From: Melitaea cinxia
Lineage: Eukaryota > Arthropoda > Insecta > Lepidoptera > Nymphalidae
DNA length: 64,000 nt
Direction of reading: 5' to 3'
Assembly: GCF_905220565.1 (NCBI RefSeq)
Contig: NC_059405.1
Coordinates: 13,594,081 to 13,658,080, forward strand
Shown: positions 1 to 10,500 of the stretch, in pieces
Layout: each line of letters opens with the position of its first letter
Numbering within the stretch: position 1 is the stretch's first letter
Program-made: the position numbers and the translations under genes
The notes under the pieces: model-generated
Database searches by the model: none
What the model saw: the letters and a program-made list of their open reading frames with translations, nothing else
Told to the model about the DNA's origin: nothing

Positions 1-100
1 TACCAGTCGGCTGTTTCCTTACCTTACACAAGCATTAAGTTGCTTAGTTTAGGAAGAGACGACCGTGTTTGTATTGTGTAGATATTTATTTATGCTTTGC
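1..100 (+). mobile_element. Family C SINE, body and tail, cut by the window edge
   Basis: ACCAGTCGGCTGTTTCC through GACGACCGTGTTTGTATTG to ATATTTATTTATG is the sense-strand body and tail of family C. The head lies before base 1. Confidence 0.7.
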
Positions 101-544
101 CATAAAGAAAAATCTTGGAAAACCCTTGAAAGTTATTCAAAGATATATTTATCACTCAATCTGTAATTGACTAACAAACGGCTGACGATTTTCTCCCCAA
201 GAGGATTAGTTTATACTGTTGCATGATAAAAGATGGCTTTTAATATTCTTTGTTTCTAGTATCCGCTGCATAGTTATCGAATGAAAAATACCAATTTAGC
301 ATTATTAAAATAGGCTGTAAAATAACTTTTGAATCATGACAAGCCAAAAATACGTTGTAGTAGGTAAAAGTTAAGCTAGATGTGTTATTATGAAGAAAAA
401 TCGAAGAATTATCGAGGTAATCAAAAGCAACTTAAAAGTAGGAATAAATGTCACGGGATCTGCATGAAACCCAAAACTCACGCATCTTTGTCATTTATGT
501 AATCTTCTACTAAACAGCGTTATAATTACAGATGTCCAATTATA

Positions 545-1058
545 CTTTTACTAGCTGACCCCGCAAACGTTGTTTTGCCATATATATGTTATTAACTGAG
601 GTAGGGCACAGCAGGAATTTCCTGCTCAAAATATGGAGCAGCCCGACTGGGGTAGTACCTCGACCTTACAGAAGATCACAGCTAAATAATACTGTTTTCA
701 AGCAGTATTGCGTTCCTGTTGGTGAGTAAGGTGACCAGAGCTCCTGGGGGGGGGGGGGGATTGGGGATTGGGTCGGCAACGCGCTTACGATGCTTCTGGT
801 GTTGCAGGCGTCTATAAGCTACGGTAATCGCTTACCATCAGGTGAGCCGTACGCTTGTTTGTCGACCTAGTGGTATAAAAAAAATATATATATTAGCACC
901 GTTAATGCCCCCCCTCTTATTGCTTAGGGGAATGAAAAATAGATGTTGTTCGATTCTCAGACCTATCCAATATGCACACAAAATTTCATGAGAATCGTTC
1001 AAGCCGTTACGGAGGAGTTTAACTACAAACACCGCGACACGAGAATTTTATATATTAG
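545..1058 (+). repeat. Helitron-like fragment (type F), interrupted by a SINE
   Basis: ACTAGCTGACCCCGCAAACG (550-569) and, after the family A insertion, GATGTTGTTCGATTCTCAGA to CGACACGAGAATTTTATATA match the pieces at 39150-39345 (reverse) and 40613-40807. Confidence 0.6.
592..884 (+). mobile_element. SINE-like family A, full-length copy
   Basis: It runs from TTAACTGAGGTAGGGCACAG to GACCTAGTGGTAT plus an A run, like the copies at 11541, 29428 and 60666. Total length is about 285 bp with a G homopolymer at 746-759. It interrupts Helitron-like sequence that continues on both sides (551-591 and 898-1058). Confidence 0.85.
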
Positions 1059-1487
1059 ATGTACACATACATACGTAACAAGTAAAGAACTACAGATTTC
1101 CTTTTAGCTTCAAGATGGTGTGTAATCCACTGTAAAGTGTAACTATTACACGAAAGATGTCATAACATACATTTACGTTTTAGGGCATAACATAAGTTCT
1201 TTGTTAATGTTACGACAGAGTTATTACGGATCGCTTGCAATTTTTCGGCGGTTATTTATTTATTACAACAATAGCACTTGTTTGGCCGTTTTTGTTGACG
1301 TTCGCCATTATGTGTTTCAAATGATTGTTATGACGCCATTTGGTTTTGCAATTCTCTATCTAATTTTTATTATATAGATGTCGATATGGTGCTATAGGGT
1401 TGGTTGTCTTTGTAATAATTTTGGGACTAGAAATCTATTAACAGTTTAGTCATGTCTTCTTTTTTTGATTCATTGATTTAGCTTGTA

Positions 1488-1622
1488 ACGTCTCACTGTT
1501 GGGAGTGGGTCTCTATCTCCATGTAGAAGACGGGTGGAGCTTAATACACCACGCTGCTTTACTGCGATGCTGGAAAGTATATGATGAGTAACGATCGCAT
1601 CATGTGCCTATGACGACAGTTT
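1488..1622 (-). mobile_element. Family B SINE tail fragment, reverse
   Basis: GTCTCACTGTTGGGAGTGGG, TCTCCATGTAGAAGACG and GAGTAACGATCGCATCATG match the reversed body and tail of family B; the head is missing. Confidence 0.6.
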
Positions 1623-2077
1623 TACATTCTCTCCGAGTTATAATGAGGAGACTGCCTGAACCTTACATGACTGAATTTTACTGCCCATATTATCAGAAGC
1701 GAAATAATACACAAATGAAATAGTGAAGTTAATTTCAATTCACAGATGTAGCTTTTGTATGTCCGTGTATGTATCTATAGTTCATAGGTTAGTTCGTGAG
1801 CGTTAAATATTTAATAGTCAGTGTAGCCCTTATAAATTATGAGGGTTAATCGTTTTGGTACCTCGTAATTGTTCTAATTGTTCTTCAAATATTGCTATAT
1901 TAGCGGTATGTATAAACTGTGTGCAGTACAATCTTAGCTAGTATTAAATTTTTCAGTAAAAATTGCAATAAAATATGGTAATTAATGATGGAAATGGTCC
2001 GAAAGTTATACTTAAATATTGTTTTCTGAAAAGTTTGTATACAGTATTGAAGACTGGTATTATATGTCAGACTAGTT

Positions 2078-2351
2078 GTGCCCGCGACTTCATCAGAGTG
2101 GAATTTAAAAAATAATAATAAATTTCTAAAATAAAAGTAGCCTATGTTACCCCTTACATCAGCTATCTGCCAATGAAAGTCCCATAAAACTCGGTTCAGC
2201 CGTTTCAGAGATTAGCCGGAACAAACAGACAGACAAAAATTGGAAAAAATGTTATTTTGGCTTACGTACCGTGTATACACCCATATGCATTTAGTAAAAA
2301 GCGGTTATTTTAATATTACAAACAGACACTCACTCACTTTATTTGTATAGA
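2078..2351 (+). repeat. Helitron-like repeat (type G)
   Basis: It contains TGTGCCCGCGACTTCATC, CAGCCGTTTCAGAGATTAGC and AAAAGCGGTTATTTTAATAT, in the same order as 48390-48672. Confidence 0.7.
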
Positions 2352-2473
2352 TGTACAGATAAAAGGTTTTAATTTATCATACATAGAATAATTAATATCA
2401 ATCCGTTTGATTGTTCACTGTAACGAAATTATAATGAAGATTAGATATGAATATCAACTTTATTAAATAACAC

Positions 2474-2780
2474 AACAATTGTGTTTGCTCGAAAATGATA
2501 AAAAACCGACCTCGATTCGCATAGAGAAGTACCAAAGACTAAGATAGTATAGTATATGTAGTAGACAAAAAAAAAATCAATTATGCATAATTAAGGATAC
2601 TTAAAAAGTTAAAAATTAGATCTCGGTGGAATTTTAATGGGACTTAATGACCAGCACCAGCTTTAACCAAAAAATAAATCATCAAAATCGGTACAACCAC
2701 TAAAAAGCTGTAAGGTACATACAAAAACAAAATACAGTCGATTTGAAAATATCCTCATTTTTTTTTACATCGGTTAATAA
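2474..2780 (-). repeat. Family D repeat (ACCGACTT-ended), reverse, degenerate
   Basis: It begins ACAATTGTGTTTGCTCG and ends near ACATCGGTTAATAA. It has the same ends as 33107-33741 with heavy internal deletion. Confidence 0.65.
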
Positions 2781-4250
2781 AGTAGTGATTAATAAATTAA
2801 TTGGTTAGTAAAATATTTAAGTACGATAAAAAAGACACAAAAAAACTATAAAGTAGGTGAAGGTCAGTAAGTTTAGAGAAAATAAAGTTTTTCCTAAAGA
2901 AAAATTTCAGCTTTCTCTAACCTTGGAATTAAACAGAGTCGGTCGTAAAGCCATTCTATACTAGAGTAGTAAATCACTAGATAACACCTGACTTTTATAA
3001 TTGTTAGCAAGATTATTACTTGTGTTTAGCATTTTTTATTATTATATACCTTTAATTATATTTTCTGGATATTGACATTACGTTTTTATTACAACGTTGC
3101 AAAAAACAAAGAATTGAAATTGGAAGAAAGAAAGATGAAGAAGTATTACTTATTGTGTATTGTAATAAAATAAAGCGGTAATTCAGTAAACATGTTATTA
3201 CGAAGTGTTGTTACTTAATAACATAAGAAATTATGTCAGCTATATGTATAATACGAACTTAATTTTTCGCAAGCCGTGAATGCCTATAATTATAGTTGTA
3301 AATACCACGTTGAAGGAATTGTAACAGTTCACGATTTACTTTAATTTTCGTATGTCGAAAAATAGATCAAGAAATCTGCTACTCAGAAATTACTTGATTA
3401 ATTAATAAAATCTGTAGCATATAGGTACCATATAAGTCTTCAATGTTGGTAAAAAAAGTTTTATTCGTTCGATACTGCACTAACTTTTACCATCGGTTAA
3501 ATCCTAGTTAACAACAGGATTAAAATTATCATCAGCTAGGATTTTATCGTCACTTATGAGTTACATGCTTCCAATTAAATTAATAAATTTAATCAAAACT
3601 TATAAATAGGTGTACATAACCACATTACATACGTAACATCCTCAAGCTTGGGAAATAATAGTTCACGAACAACTGTAAGAACACCGTCTTGTTTAAATTT
3701 ATAATGAGGGCGAAGTAAGCCTCTTACGATGTATGGCATGTTATGTAAACTTATTCGCAGTGTTTATCGTTATTAGCTTTGTCCCGCGGTTTCACTTGCG
3801 TCGCTTGAGGAAAAATGTACTAAAATATTATTTAGCCTATACATAGCATTAAAATAAGCTTCATAATATTAGTATTGATTACTGGATAATTAAAACACAT
3901 GTAGAATTAGATTGTAGTGTTTCACAAAAGGTATACAGAGTTGATCGAGCGAGAGACAGCGAATTGCGATATGGTTTTAGAGGTCTATTTAGTGTTTTTT
4001 TTTTTTACAATAAACTAATTTAAACATTTTTGTCATAAAACCTATTATCTCTGTCTATATTAATTATTATTATTTATTAAAGCTAATAATCTCTTCTATA
4101 TATTAATACGTGAAGCAAAAACTTTGTAGCCCTTTTTACGAAAATTGCGTGGACGGACGAGGACGGAAAAATACATTAAATTGATGAAAAAAAAAACACT
4201 GTAAATATACTCTTTTGTTTATTATTATAAAAGTATAGTCTTTAACTCAC

Positions 4251-4388
4251 CATCATCATTTCAGCCTATCGCAGTCCACTGCTGGACATAGGCCTCAACA
4301 AGCTCACGCCAAAAATGGCGCGAACTCGTGTGTGTTGCCCATAGTCACTACGCTGGGCAGGCGTTGGTGACCGCAGGGCTGGCTGGTA
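4251..4388 (-). mobile_element. RTE-tail repeat, reverse copy
   Basis: It starts with CATCATCATT and the phrase CCTATCGCAGTCCACTGCTG; the reverse complement ends in the short GAT-type tail seen at 20640. It shares the sequence around 'gtgactatgggcaacacaca' with the copies at 20490, 25146, 35985, 45277 and 55898. Confidence 0.75.
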
Positions 4389-4991
4389 CATTATTAAGTT
4401 TCTCTAGTCTTTGCCTAAAGAACCTTAACAATGTTGAAACTTACAATTTAAATTAATTATGATCGAATTTCGACCACTGGGCGACCACAGTCTCAGTAAA
4501 TTATTCCTCAAAATACTGTTCAATTAGATGTTAGTGATGAAAATCCTTAATTCGGACGTCAGTATTTATCCACCGATCTCTCACTGAAAAACTAGAATCA
4601 TAATTATAAACAATAAAATGTATAAAAGAGAAATGTACGCAAGGCATGTAAAAAGTTGTTGTGTTGTGTAGTTAAGTTCCTAAATCTAGAAATTTGTGAT
4701 TTGTTTTCCTTATTACAAAGAAATTTTTCGCTGTATACACAATATCCTTAGCGTTTTATTAAAAATCTAAACTACGTGTGTGTAAAGTCGTTCGCTCGCC
4801 GGAAAAGGAAGTCGTTCGCCGGAAGTTCATTTATTAGGATGTTACTGAAGAGAGGTAGTAATGTCATTTTCTGATTGAGCGTTATTCTAAATGGATTCTT
4901 TTCGAATATTAAAATAGATCAGACGTATATTTTATTTGGAATTGAACATAGGCAATGTTATAAGCAAAGATATTAGGTTTTCTGTCTGTAA

Positions 4992-5238
4992 GATATAAAT
5001 AAATAAATAAATATCTACACAATACACACACGGTCGCCTGTTCCTAAAGTAAGCAACTTAATGCTTGTGTTTAGGTAGCAGTCAATTGGTATAGCTACAT
5101 TTTTTTTTCGATAAACAAACTTATAAATAATACATATATAAATAAATACATATATATTACACCCGGACTCGGGGTGGGAATCGAACCCACAACCCCCGGA
5201 GCAGAAAGAAAGGTCACTACAAACTGCGCCAACGTAGT
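4992..5238 (-). mobile_element. tRNA-headed SINE (family C), reverse copy
   Basis: The reversed head has GGGAATCGAACCCACAAC (B box) and CTGCGCCAAC (A box) at 5175-5233; the reversed body contains GGTCGCCTGTTCCTAAAGTA and the tail is (AAAT)n at 4996-5012. Confidence 0.8.
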
Positions 5239-5289
5239 AGTAAAGTCATATAAGTTAGCGCTTTTTTATGTAAGAATAAATAAATAAGT

Positions 5290-5462
5290 GAACATGTGTC
5301 GGGGGTGTACAACACATCTACATATACCCAAACAACAACAAATATCTGTATGGCTCACAGGAATATTTGCCTTATGCGGAGATCCAACCCGCAACAGGTG
5401 ACGCATCAGCCAAATGCTGTGAATTCTATGTCGTCCATCCCCTCGGGTAGTCAACACACAAT
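5290..5462 (-). mobile_element. Degenerate SINE fragment, reverse
   Basis: GTATGGCTCACAGGAATATTT and GAGATCCAACCCGCAACAGG resemble a reversed tRNA-like head of family B. Overlapping open frames on both strands are shadows. Confidence 0.45.
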
Positions 5463-5536
5463 GATCGTGACACGATGTCTCAAGATTTATTAAAGTTATA
5501 CACAATAAATCATACTTGTTAAAAATATGTTTAAAA

Positions 5537-5970
5537 ATAATTGTGTTTGCAAACAAATAAAAAATACCGACTTCAATTATATCAACAAGTTATACAACGT
5601 AGGTAGACGAAAAATTAGTGAAGTAAATACGCATTATCAAAGATTATTCCAAAAGCTGTAATCAGATCTTGTTGAAATTTAAATGTGACCACATGATAAA
5701 CATCGGCTTTCGATTAAATTAAAAATTATCAAAATCAGTACACCCAGTAAAAATTTCTGCGGATTTTCGAGTTTCTCTCGATTTATCTGGGATCCTATCA
5801 TCAGATCCTGGTTTCCTTATCATGGTGCCACACCAGGAATATCTGCTTTCCAACATAAAAAAAGAATTATCAAAATCGGTTCATAAACAATGAAGTTATC
5901 CTCGAACATACATAATAAAAATAAATACGGTCGAATTGAGTAACCTCCTTTTTTTGAAGTCGGTTAATAA
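5537..5970 (-). repeat. Family D repeat, reverse copy
   Basis: It runs from ATAATTGTGTTTGC through TACCGACTTCAATTATATC to TTTTTTGAAGTCGGTTAATA; reverse of the copies at 15777, 33107 and 43661. Confidence 0.8.
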
Positions 5971-6783
5971 CATACTAAATAAAATCGATTTATTGTGGAA
6001 TCACTATCTCTCATATGCCAATAAACGGACAAAGACGTTTGGACGCATCCGGTGCTTGAGAGTAGGGTATGAAAAACATTTTTCATTCACTTAACAGAGA
6101 ATTTTATATTTTAAGAAATGCTACAATAACCATTCAAACTTTTTACTGTTTGCAACCTTATTTTTAATGAAATAGAATTCAAAGTCTTTCTCATTTTTTC
6201 CTAAATTGATCATCAGCTGAATTTAAAAGAATAACGTCCTATTTACTTTAAAGTTAATATCAATTTTGACTTTAATTCTGAAGTAATAAAGTCCACATTG
6301 ATTGAGACTGTGTTGAATATTGTATTGAGAAGATTCTTGAAAAGATTGGCATTTACTTATTGGCGAATTTCGCGGTGGCCACCATTAAGAGTTAATGGAA
6401 AATGAAATGGACGTTTCCCATGGAAGCTACTTAGATCGAGATTCCATAATCCTGTTAGATAATCTTAGATTAAATCGTTTAAGCTTTCTTACTGGAATTG
6501 ATACTTTATATAGATATATATAGACTTAGCTGTTTGTTATGATGATATTCAATTTATTGATTATGATTATGATGATATTCAAGTATTCGTTCGTGTACAA
6601 AAATGTACTGTAAGATCATAGTGTAGGTCATAGGTTAGGGTGGCGTTAAATGTTAATAATGTGATGCTCAGCTTAACAGTTCTGTTGTAATGCATAGATG
6701 TTAAGAGAGTGTGATGTTTAAGTGATAGAGGTACCGGATAGAGTGTTTTCATAAAGACAATCAAATTGAAATGAAAAATTAAC

Positions 6784-7145
6784 ATAATTGTGTTTGCTCG
6801 CAAACGAAAAAAAACCGACTTCAATTACACCGACAAGTAATAGAATGTAAGTAGACAAAAAATAGTCAAGTAAATACATGTTATCAAATTGTTCAAAAGT
6901 AGTCATCAGAACTCGATCAAACTTTACCTAACTACAAGACAAGCATCAGCTTTCGATTCAAATAAGAATCATCATAATCGTTATACCCAGTGAAATACAA
7001 CGTAGGTATAATACAAAGTAGGTCGACGAAAAAATAAGTAAATACGCATTATTAGATATACCTATCTCGAAAAGTACTTATTATATATCAATGACATTTA
7101 AATGATATAATATAAATTTACATGACACGCACTTTCGATTTAGCA
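6784..7145 (-). repeat. Family D repeat, reverse, partial
   Basis: The first 80 bases (ATAATTGTGTTTGCTCGCAA, ACCGACTTCAATTACACC) are close to the family end; the remainder is rearranged, with a second partial unit from about 7000. Confidence 0.65.
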
Positions 7146-7164
7146 GCATCAAAAGCCTATAACT

Positions 7165-7290
7165 GAACCTACACCACCCACTTCCGACCACCTGAGCTCT
7201 GGCTAGCTTCGGCTACTTGAGAGCAACACTCCTTGTGTCTTTCGTTGTTCTGTTGTATTTCTGATCAAGACTTTTCCTGCTGTGCCCTAT
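7165..7290 (-). mobile_element. Possible very old family A fragment
   Basis: CCACTTCCGACCACCTGAGCTCTGGCTAGC followed by CTTTTCCTGCTGTGCCC resembles the reverse of family A with large gaps. Only the end phrases match well. Confidence 0.35.
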
Positions 7291-7359
7291 TTTATTAAAA
7301 ATCTATAAGTGTACATCATTGTATAATATAGTGTTAACGGAAGGATTCGTTCTTTTCAG

Positions 7360-7521
7360 GTTATCAAATGTCGCGCAAGTCGTGCTCGGTGGGAGGTGCG
7401 CGCGGTGCGTGCATGTGGGTGCAGGAGTGCAACCGGGTGGGAGGGATACACGCGGGGGTTTGCGTGGATGGGTTCATGTTCGGCTCATGCTGCAGGTTGC
7501 CGGACAAACCTATTGTTCCAG
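7360..7521 (+). CDS. Sb: Stubble-like exon: disulfide-knotted (clip-like) domain
   Basis: Acceptor AG at 7358-7359 follows a short pyrimidine run; the donor is CAG|GTGCGT at 7522. The exon is phase 1 at both ends (162 bp). It carries six cysteines in the order C-x8-C-x5-C-x10-C-x8-CC and ends its core with FMFGSCC, the hallmark of the knotted domain of Stubble and related arthropod proteases. In Stubble this domain lies outside the membrane, close to the anchor. The correct frame is the one beginning YQMSRKSC; a longer overlapping open frame in this stretch is a shadow. Confidence 0.93.
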
Positions 7522-10500
7522 GTGCGTACTGTATACGGAAGTAGTTGTTGTTATGGATAACACTATTTGACGGATGACGGTGACCATATCTATAGGTTTT
7601 AATATATCATTCCATTTTTAACACGGAATCTCATCATATTTATAAGATGTTTCTACTCACAACATAATTATGTGAATCTAAAAGTTGTATTTTGTAATCG
7701 AGGAGAAACAGGTCCTAATGGCTTATACTACCTTTCGTTACTACAATACGAGTTTACATAATACAAAATTTCTGGAAATTTCAATAAATGTTATTAAAAC
7801 CAAATTTACTTTTTTTTTTATAATTATTTTCTTTATTACACTATTATTTTCTTTCCAGAAACAAGTACAGTAACGATAACAGAACGGCCGTATACAGCGC
7901 CACCAAGCGGAACACACGGCAATTCAAATACACCTACAGAAACTTCGACTCAAACCTCAAAGCCAAACCTGCAAACAATGCGTCCGTCGTTTATGACAAA
8001 GCCGATAGATGGCGCGCCTACATCATATAGTTATCGCCCGCCAGAAATCAATTTGCCCTCTGTAGACAATTTAGAAGCGAATAGCGAACAAAATAGTGAT
8101 ATAGTTAATAAAATAACATATAGCAGTGTAAATAAGCACCAAAATGTACATAGGCCGAGCAGTGAAGTGGAAACTAGTCCCCACAACAAAATTTCGTCTA
8201 GTCTTAGCGTAATATCGGGTGCGCGACCTATGGCCGTATCTGAGCAACACGGAGATAACAGCATTTCATCAGGTAACTAGAGTACATGGAAGTTTAAGCT
8301 GTAATTCATAGATAGCGCTATAATACTATTGTGTAAATTAATATATTTGATTATCACGAATTCACGACATCCAAAGTGATATCATTTGAATTCAATAAAA
8401 CGGATGAAAAGATTTTTTAAGTAGTTTTGCGAAATCCATTTTTTCTCCTTAAATTTTATACAAACACAAATACTGCAAAGGTATATTTTTGTTTATAGAT
8501 GGTATGAATTTTTTATCTTTAATAATAATGTTAACATTATAATCTTAAAAATTTAAATATAAGGGTTACTAAGGGTTTACTTATTAATAATACTTTATTG
8601 GCGGAGGTCCTTGCCGAGACCTACTCATACTTCTCGGGTAGGAGGGCTCTCGGTGAGAACCTCACGTTGGACGGGATCCTACGGGTGCGCCGGATGGGGC
8701 AAGAAGCATTAATGCGGAGGTGGGGGGAGGACCTGTTGGAGCAGCCGTATGGCACTCGCGTAACGGCTGCCTTGCGCCCGGTCCTTGAGCGGTGGATGCG
8801 CCGTAAGCGCAAACCCCTCACCTTCCGTCTGACGCAGGTTCTCACCGGGCACGGCTGCTTTGGTGAATACTTGTGTCGGACGGCCCAAAGGGAGCCGACG
8901 ACTGAATGTCACGATTGTGGCGTGGCGGTGGACTCTGCCCAGCACACCCTCGAGGTGTGCCCGAGATGGGCGGCGCTACGTCGCGATCTGACGACAGTCC
9001 TCGGAGGGGACTTGTCACTACCGAGCGTTATCACCGCGATGCTCGGTGACGACGAGTCCTGGAAGGCGATGGTCTCCTTCTGCGAGACAGTAATGTCCCA
9101 GAAGGAGAACGACGAGCGGATGAGAGAGGGGGCCGCCGACGAGGCCTCCGTCCGCAGGCGACGAACGGGGGTGCGTAGGAGGCGCTACTTAATGCGTCTC
9201 CAGTAACGCCCCTGTGCCCATGTCGGGCCGGGATGGGAACCCGGTCCTGCTAGACATGGCGTCGTCGGGATTGTTCAGAGGTGAGCCGGACAGTCCCATG
9301 GAGGAGAAGTCTGGTCTTTTCGCCGAGGCCAGCCTGTCGCTGGAGGGATCCTGTTGCCTGCAGTTCCGGGACCCTCCAATTAAAGCGGCTGAAGGCTCCC
9401 GCAGGGGTTTTGGTCGGTAGTGCACCCCCAAGTGCTAAGCCGACATACGGTCTAGGAATGCCTACCCGGGCATCCTGGATATCACCCGTAAATGGGTTAC
9501 CCTGCGATATCAAAAAAAAAAAAAAAAAAAATTAATAATACTTTATAATCAATTTTATTCCAGCGCATATGATGTCACGACCGAATAATATAAATACGAT
9601 ACACTGGCAAGCAACGACAGAAGCTGCCTTCATAACGAAACCGAGACCCAATTGGGAAAAGCCCGTGGGAAAACCCAAACCAACAAAAAAATTCACAACC
9701 ACAACAAGCAAACCATATAAGAACTACATGAAACCTAAAGACCCTACTCTGAATATGATCAATAAAACTGATGAGTCAGCACAACAGCCAATGCATACCA
9801 TGACTGCGACGAATGGTGTTGGTAAGACCTAATTTTATAACTCTGATATTTCTTGTATTTCTCTGACTATGAAATTATAATCAAGGAAATTGTTTAACTT
9901 CATGCAAAAAGACCTAAAATCCAAAACATTATATTGAATGTGTGAAAGATTTTGGCTTGATTAACAGTACGTACATATACATGTTATGTACACATACGCT
10001 TCTGATACGATAAATTTATTCAAAGTACGGTACCGATACGGTAATGATACCTTTTTTTGAGTATATAGAAGAGTGAATGTTTTATTTCACAGAATGTGGT
10101 GTAACAGCAATGTGGCCACGACCAGAGACTCGCATAATGGGTGGTCAAGACTCAAGCTTCGGTCGCTGGCCGTGGCAGGTGTCAGTTCGTCGAAATTCCT
10201 TCTTCGGGTTCTCATCAACGCATAGATGTGGTGGTGCCATCATCAACGAAGGATGGATCGCGACAGCTGGACACTGTGTTGATGAGTAAGAATAGTAGGA
10301 ACTGAGGCTAATTATGATTAAACGAAACGGTATGGTTATGGAATCATATTTATAACATCTCGAAACCTTCTTGATTTTACATGATGATGGTTTGTTACAA
10401 AATATGAATTCTAAAACTTATACTACCTAGTAATATAAATATTAATGCACATTCAGTTATCCATCAGCACGAATTGATTTGTAATTTATTTAAAATCCAG

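Larger units (their letters stand above)
1063..7359. other. Upstream region or large intron of the Stubble-like gene
   Basis: Apart from the listed repeats this is AT-rich sequence. I searched for an exon with a hydrophobic anchor or Cys-rich coding and saw none; small ORFs (for example 6579-6906 minus) overlap each other and look like chance. Other Helitron-like scraps are near 3780-3850 and 4120-4180. Confidence 0.45.

Noticed and set aside
5163..5235. Possible tRNA gene on the minus strand
   Set aside because: Part of a dispersed family C SINE with body and (AAAT)n tail; same head at 26917-26985.
7319..7570. 83-codon plus-strand ORF as a gene
   Set aside because: It is the wrong frame of the knotted-domain exon; the correct frame gives the six-cysteine pattern and joins the following exons.
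8598..9206. Host gene encoding a 202-aa zinc-knuckle protein
   Set aside because: Flanking target duplication and poly(A) show it is the end of a LINE ORF2.
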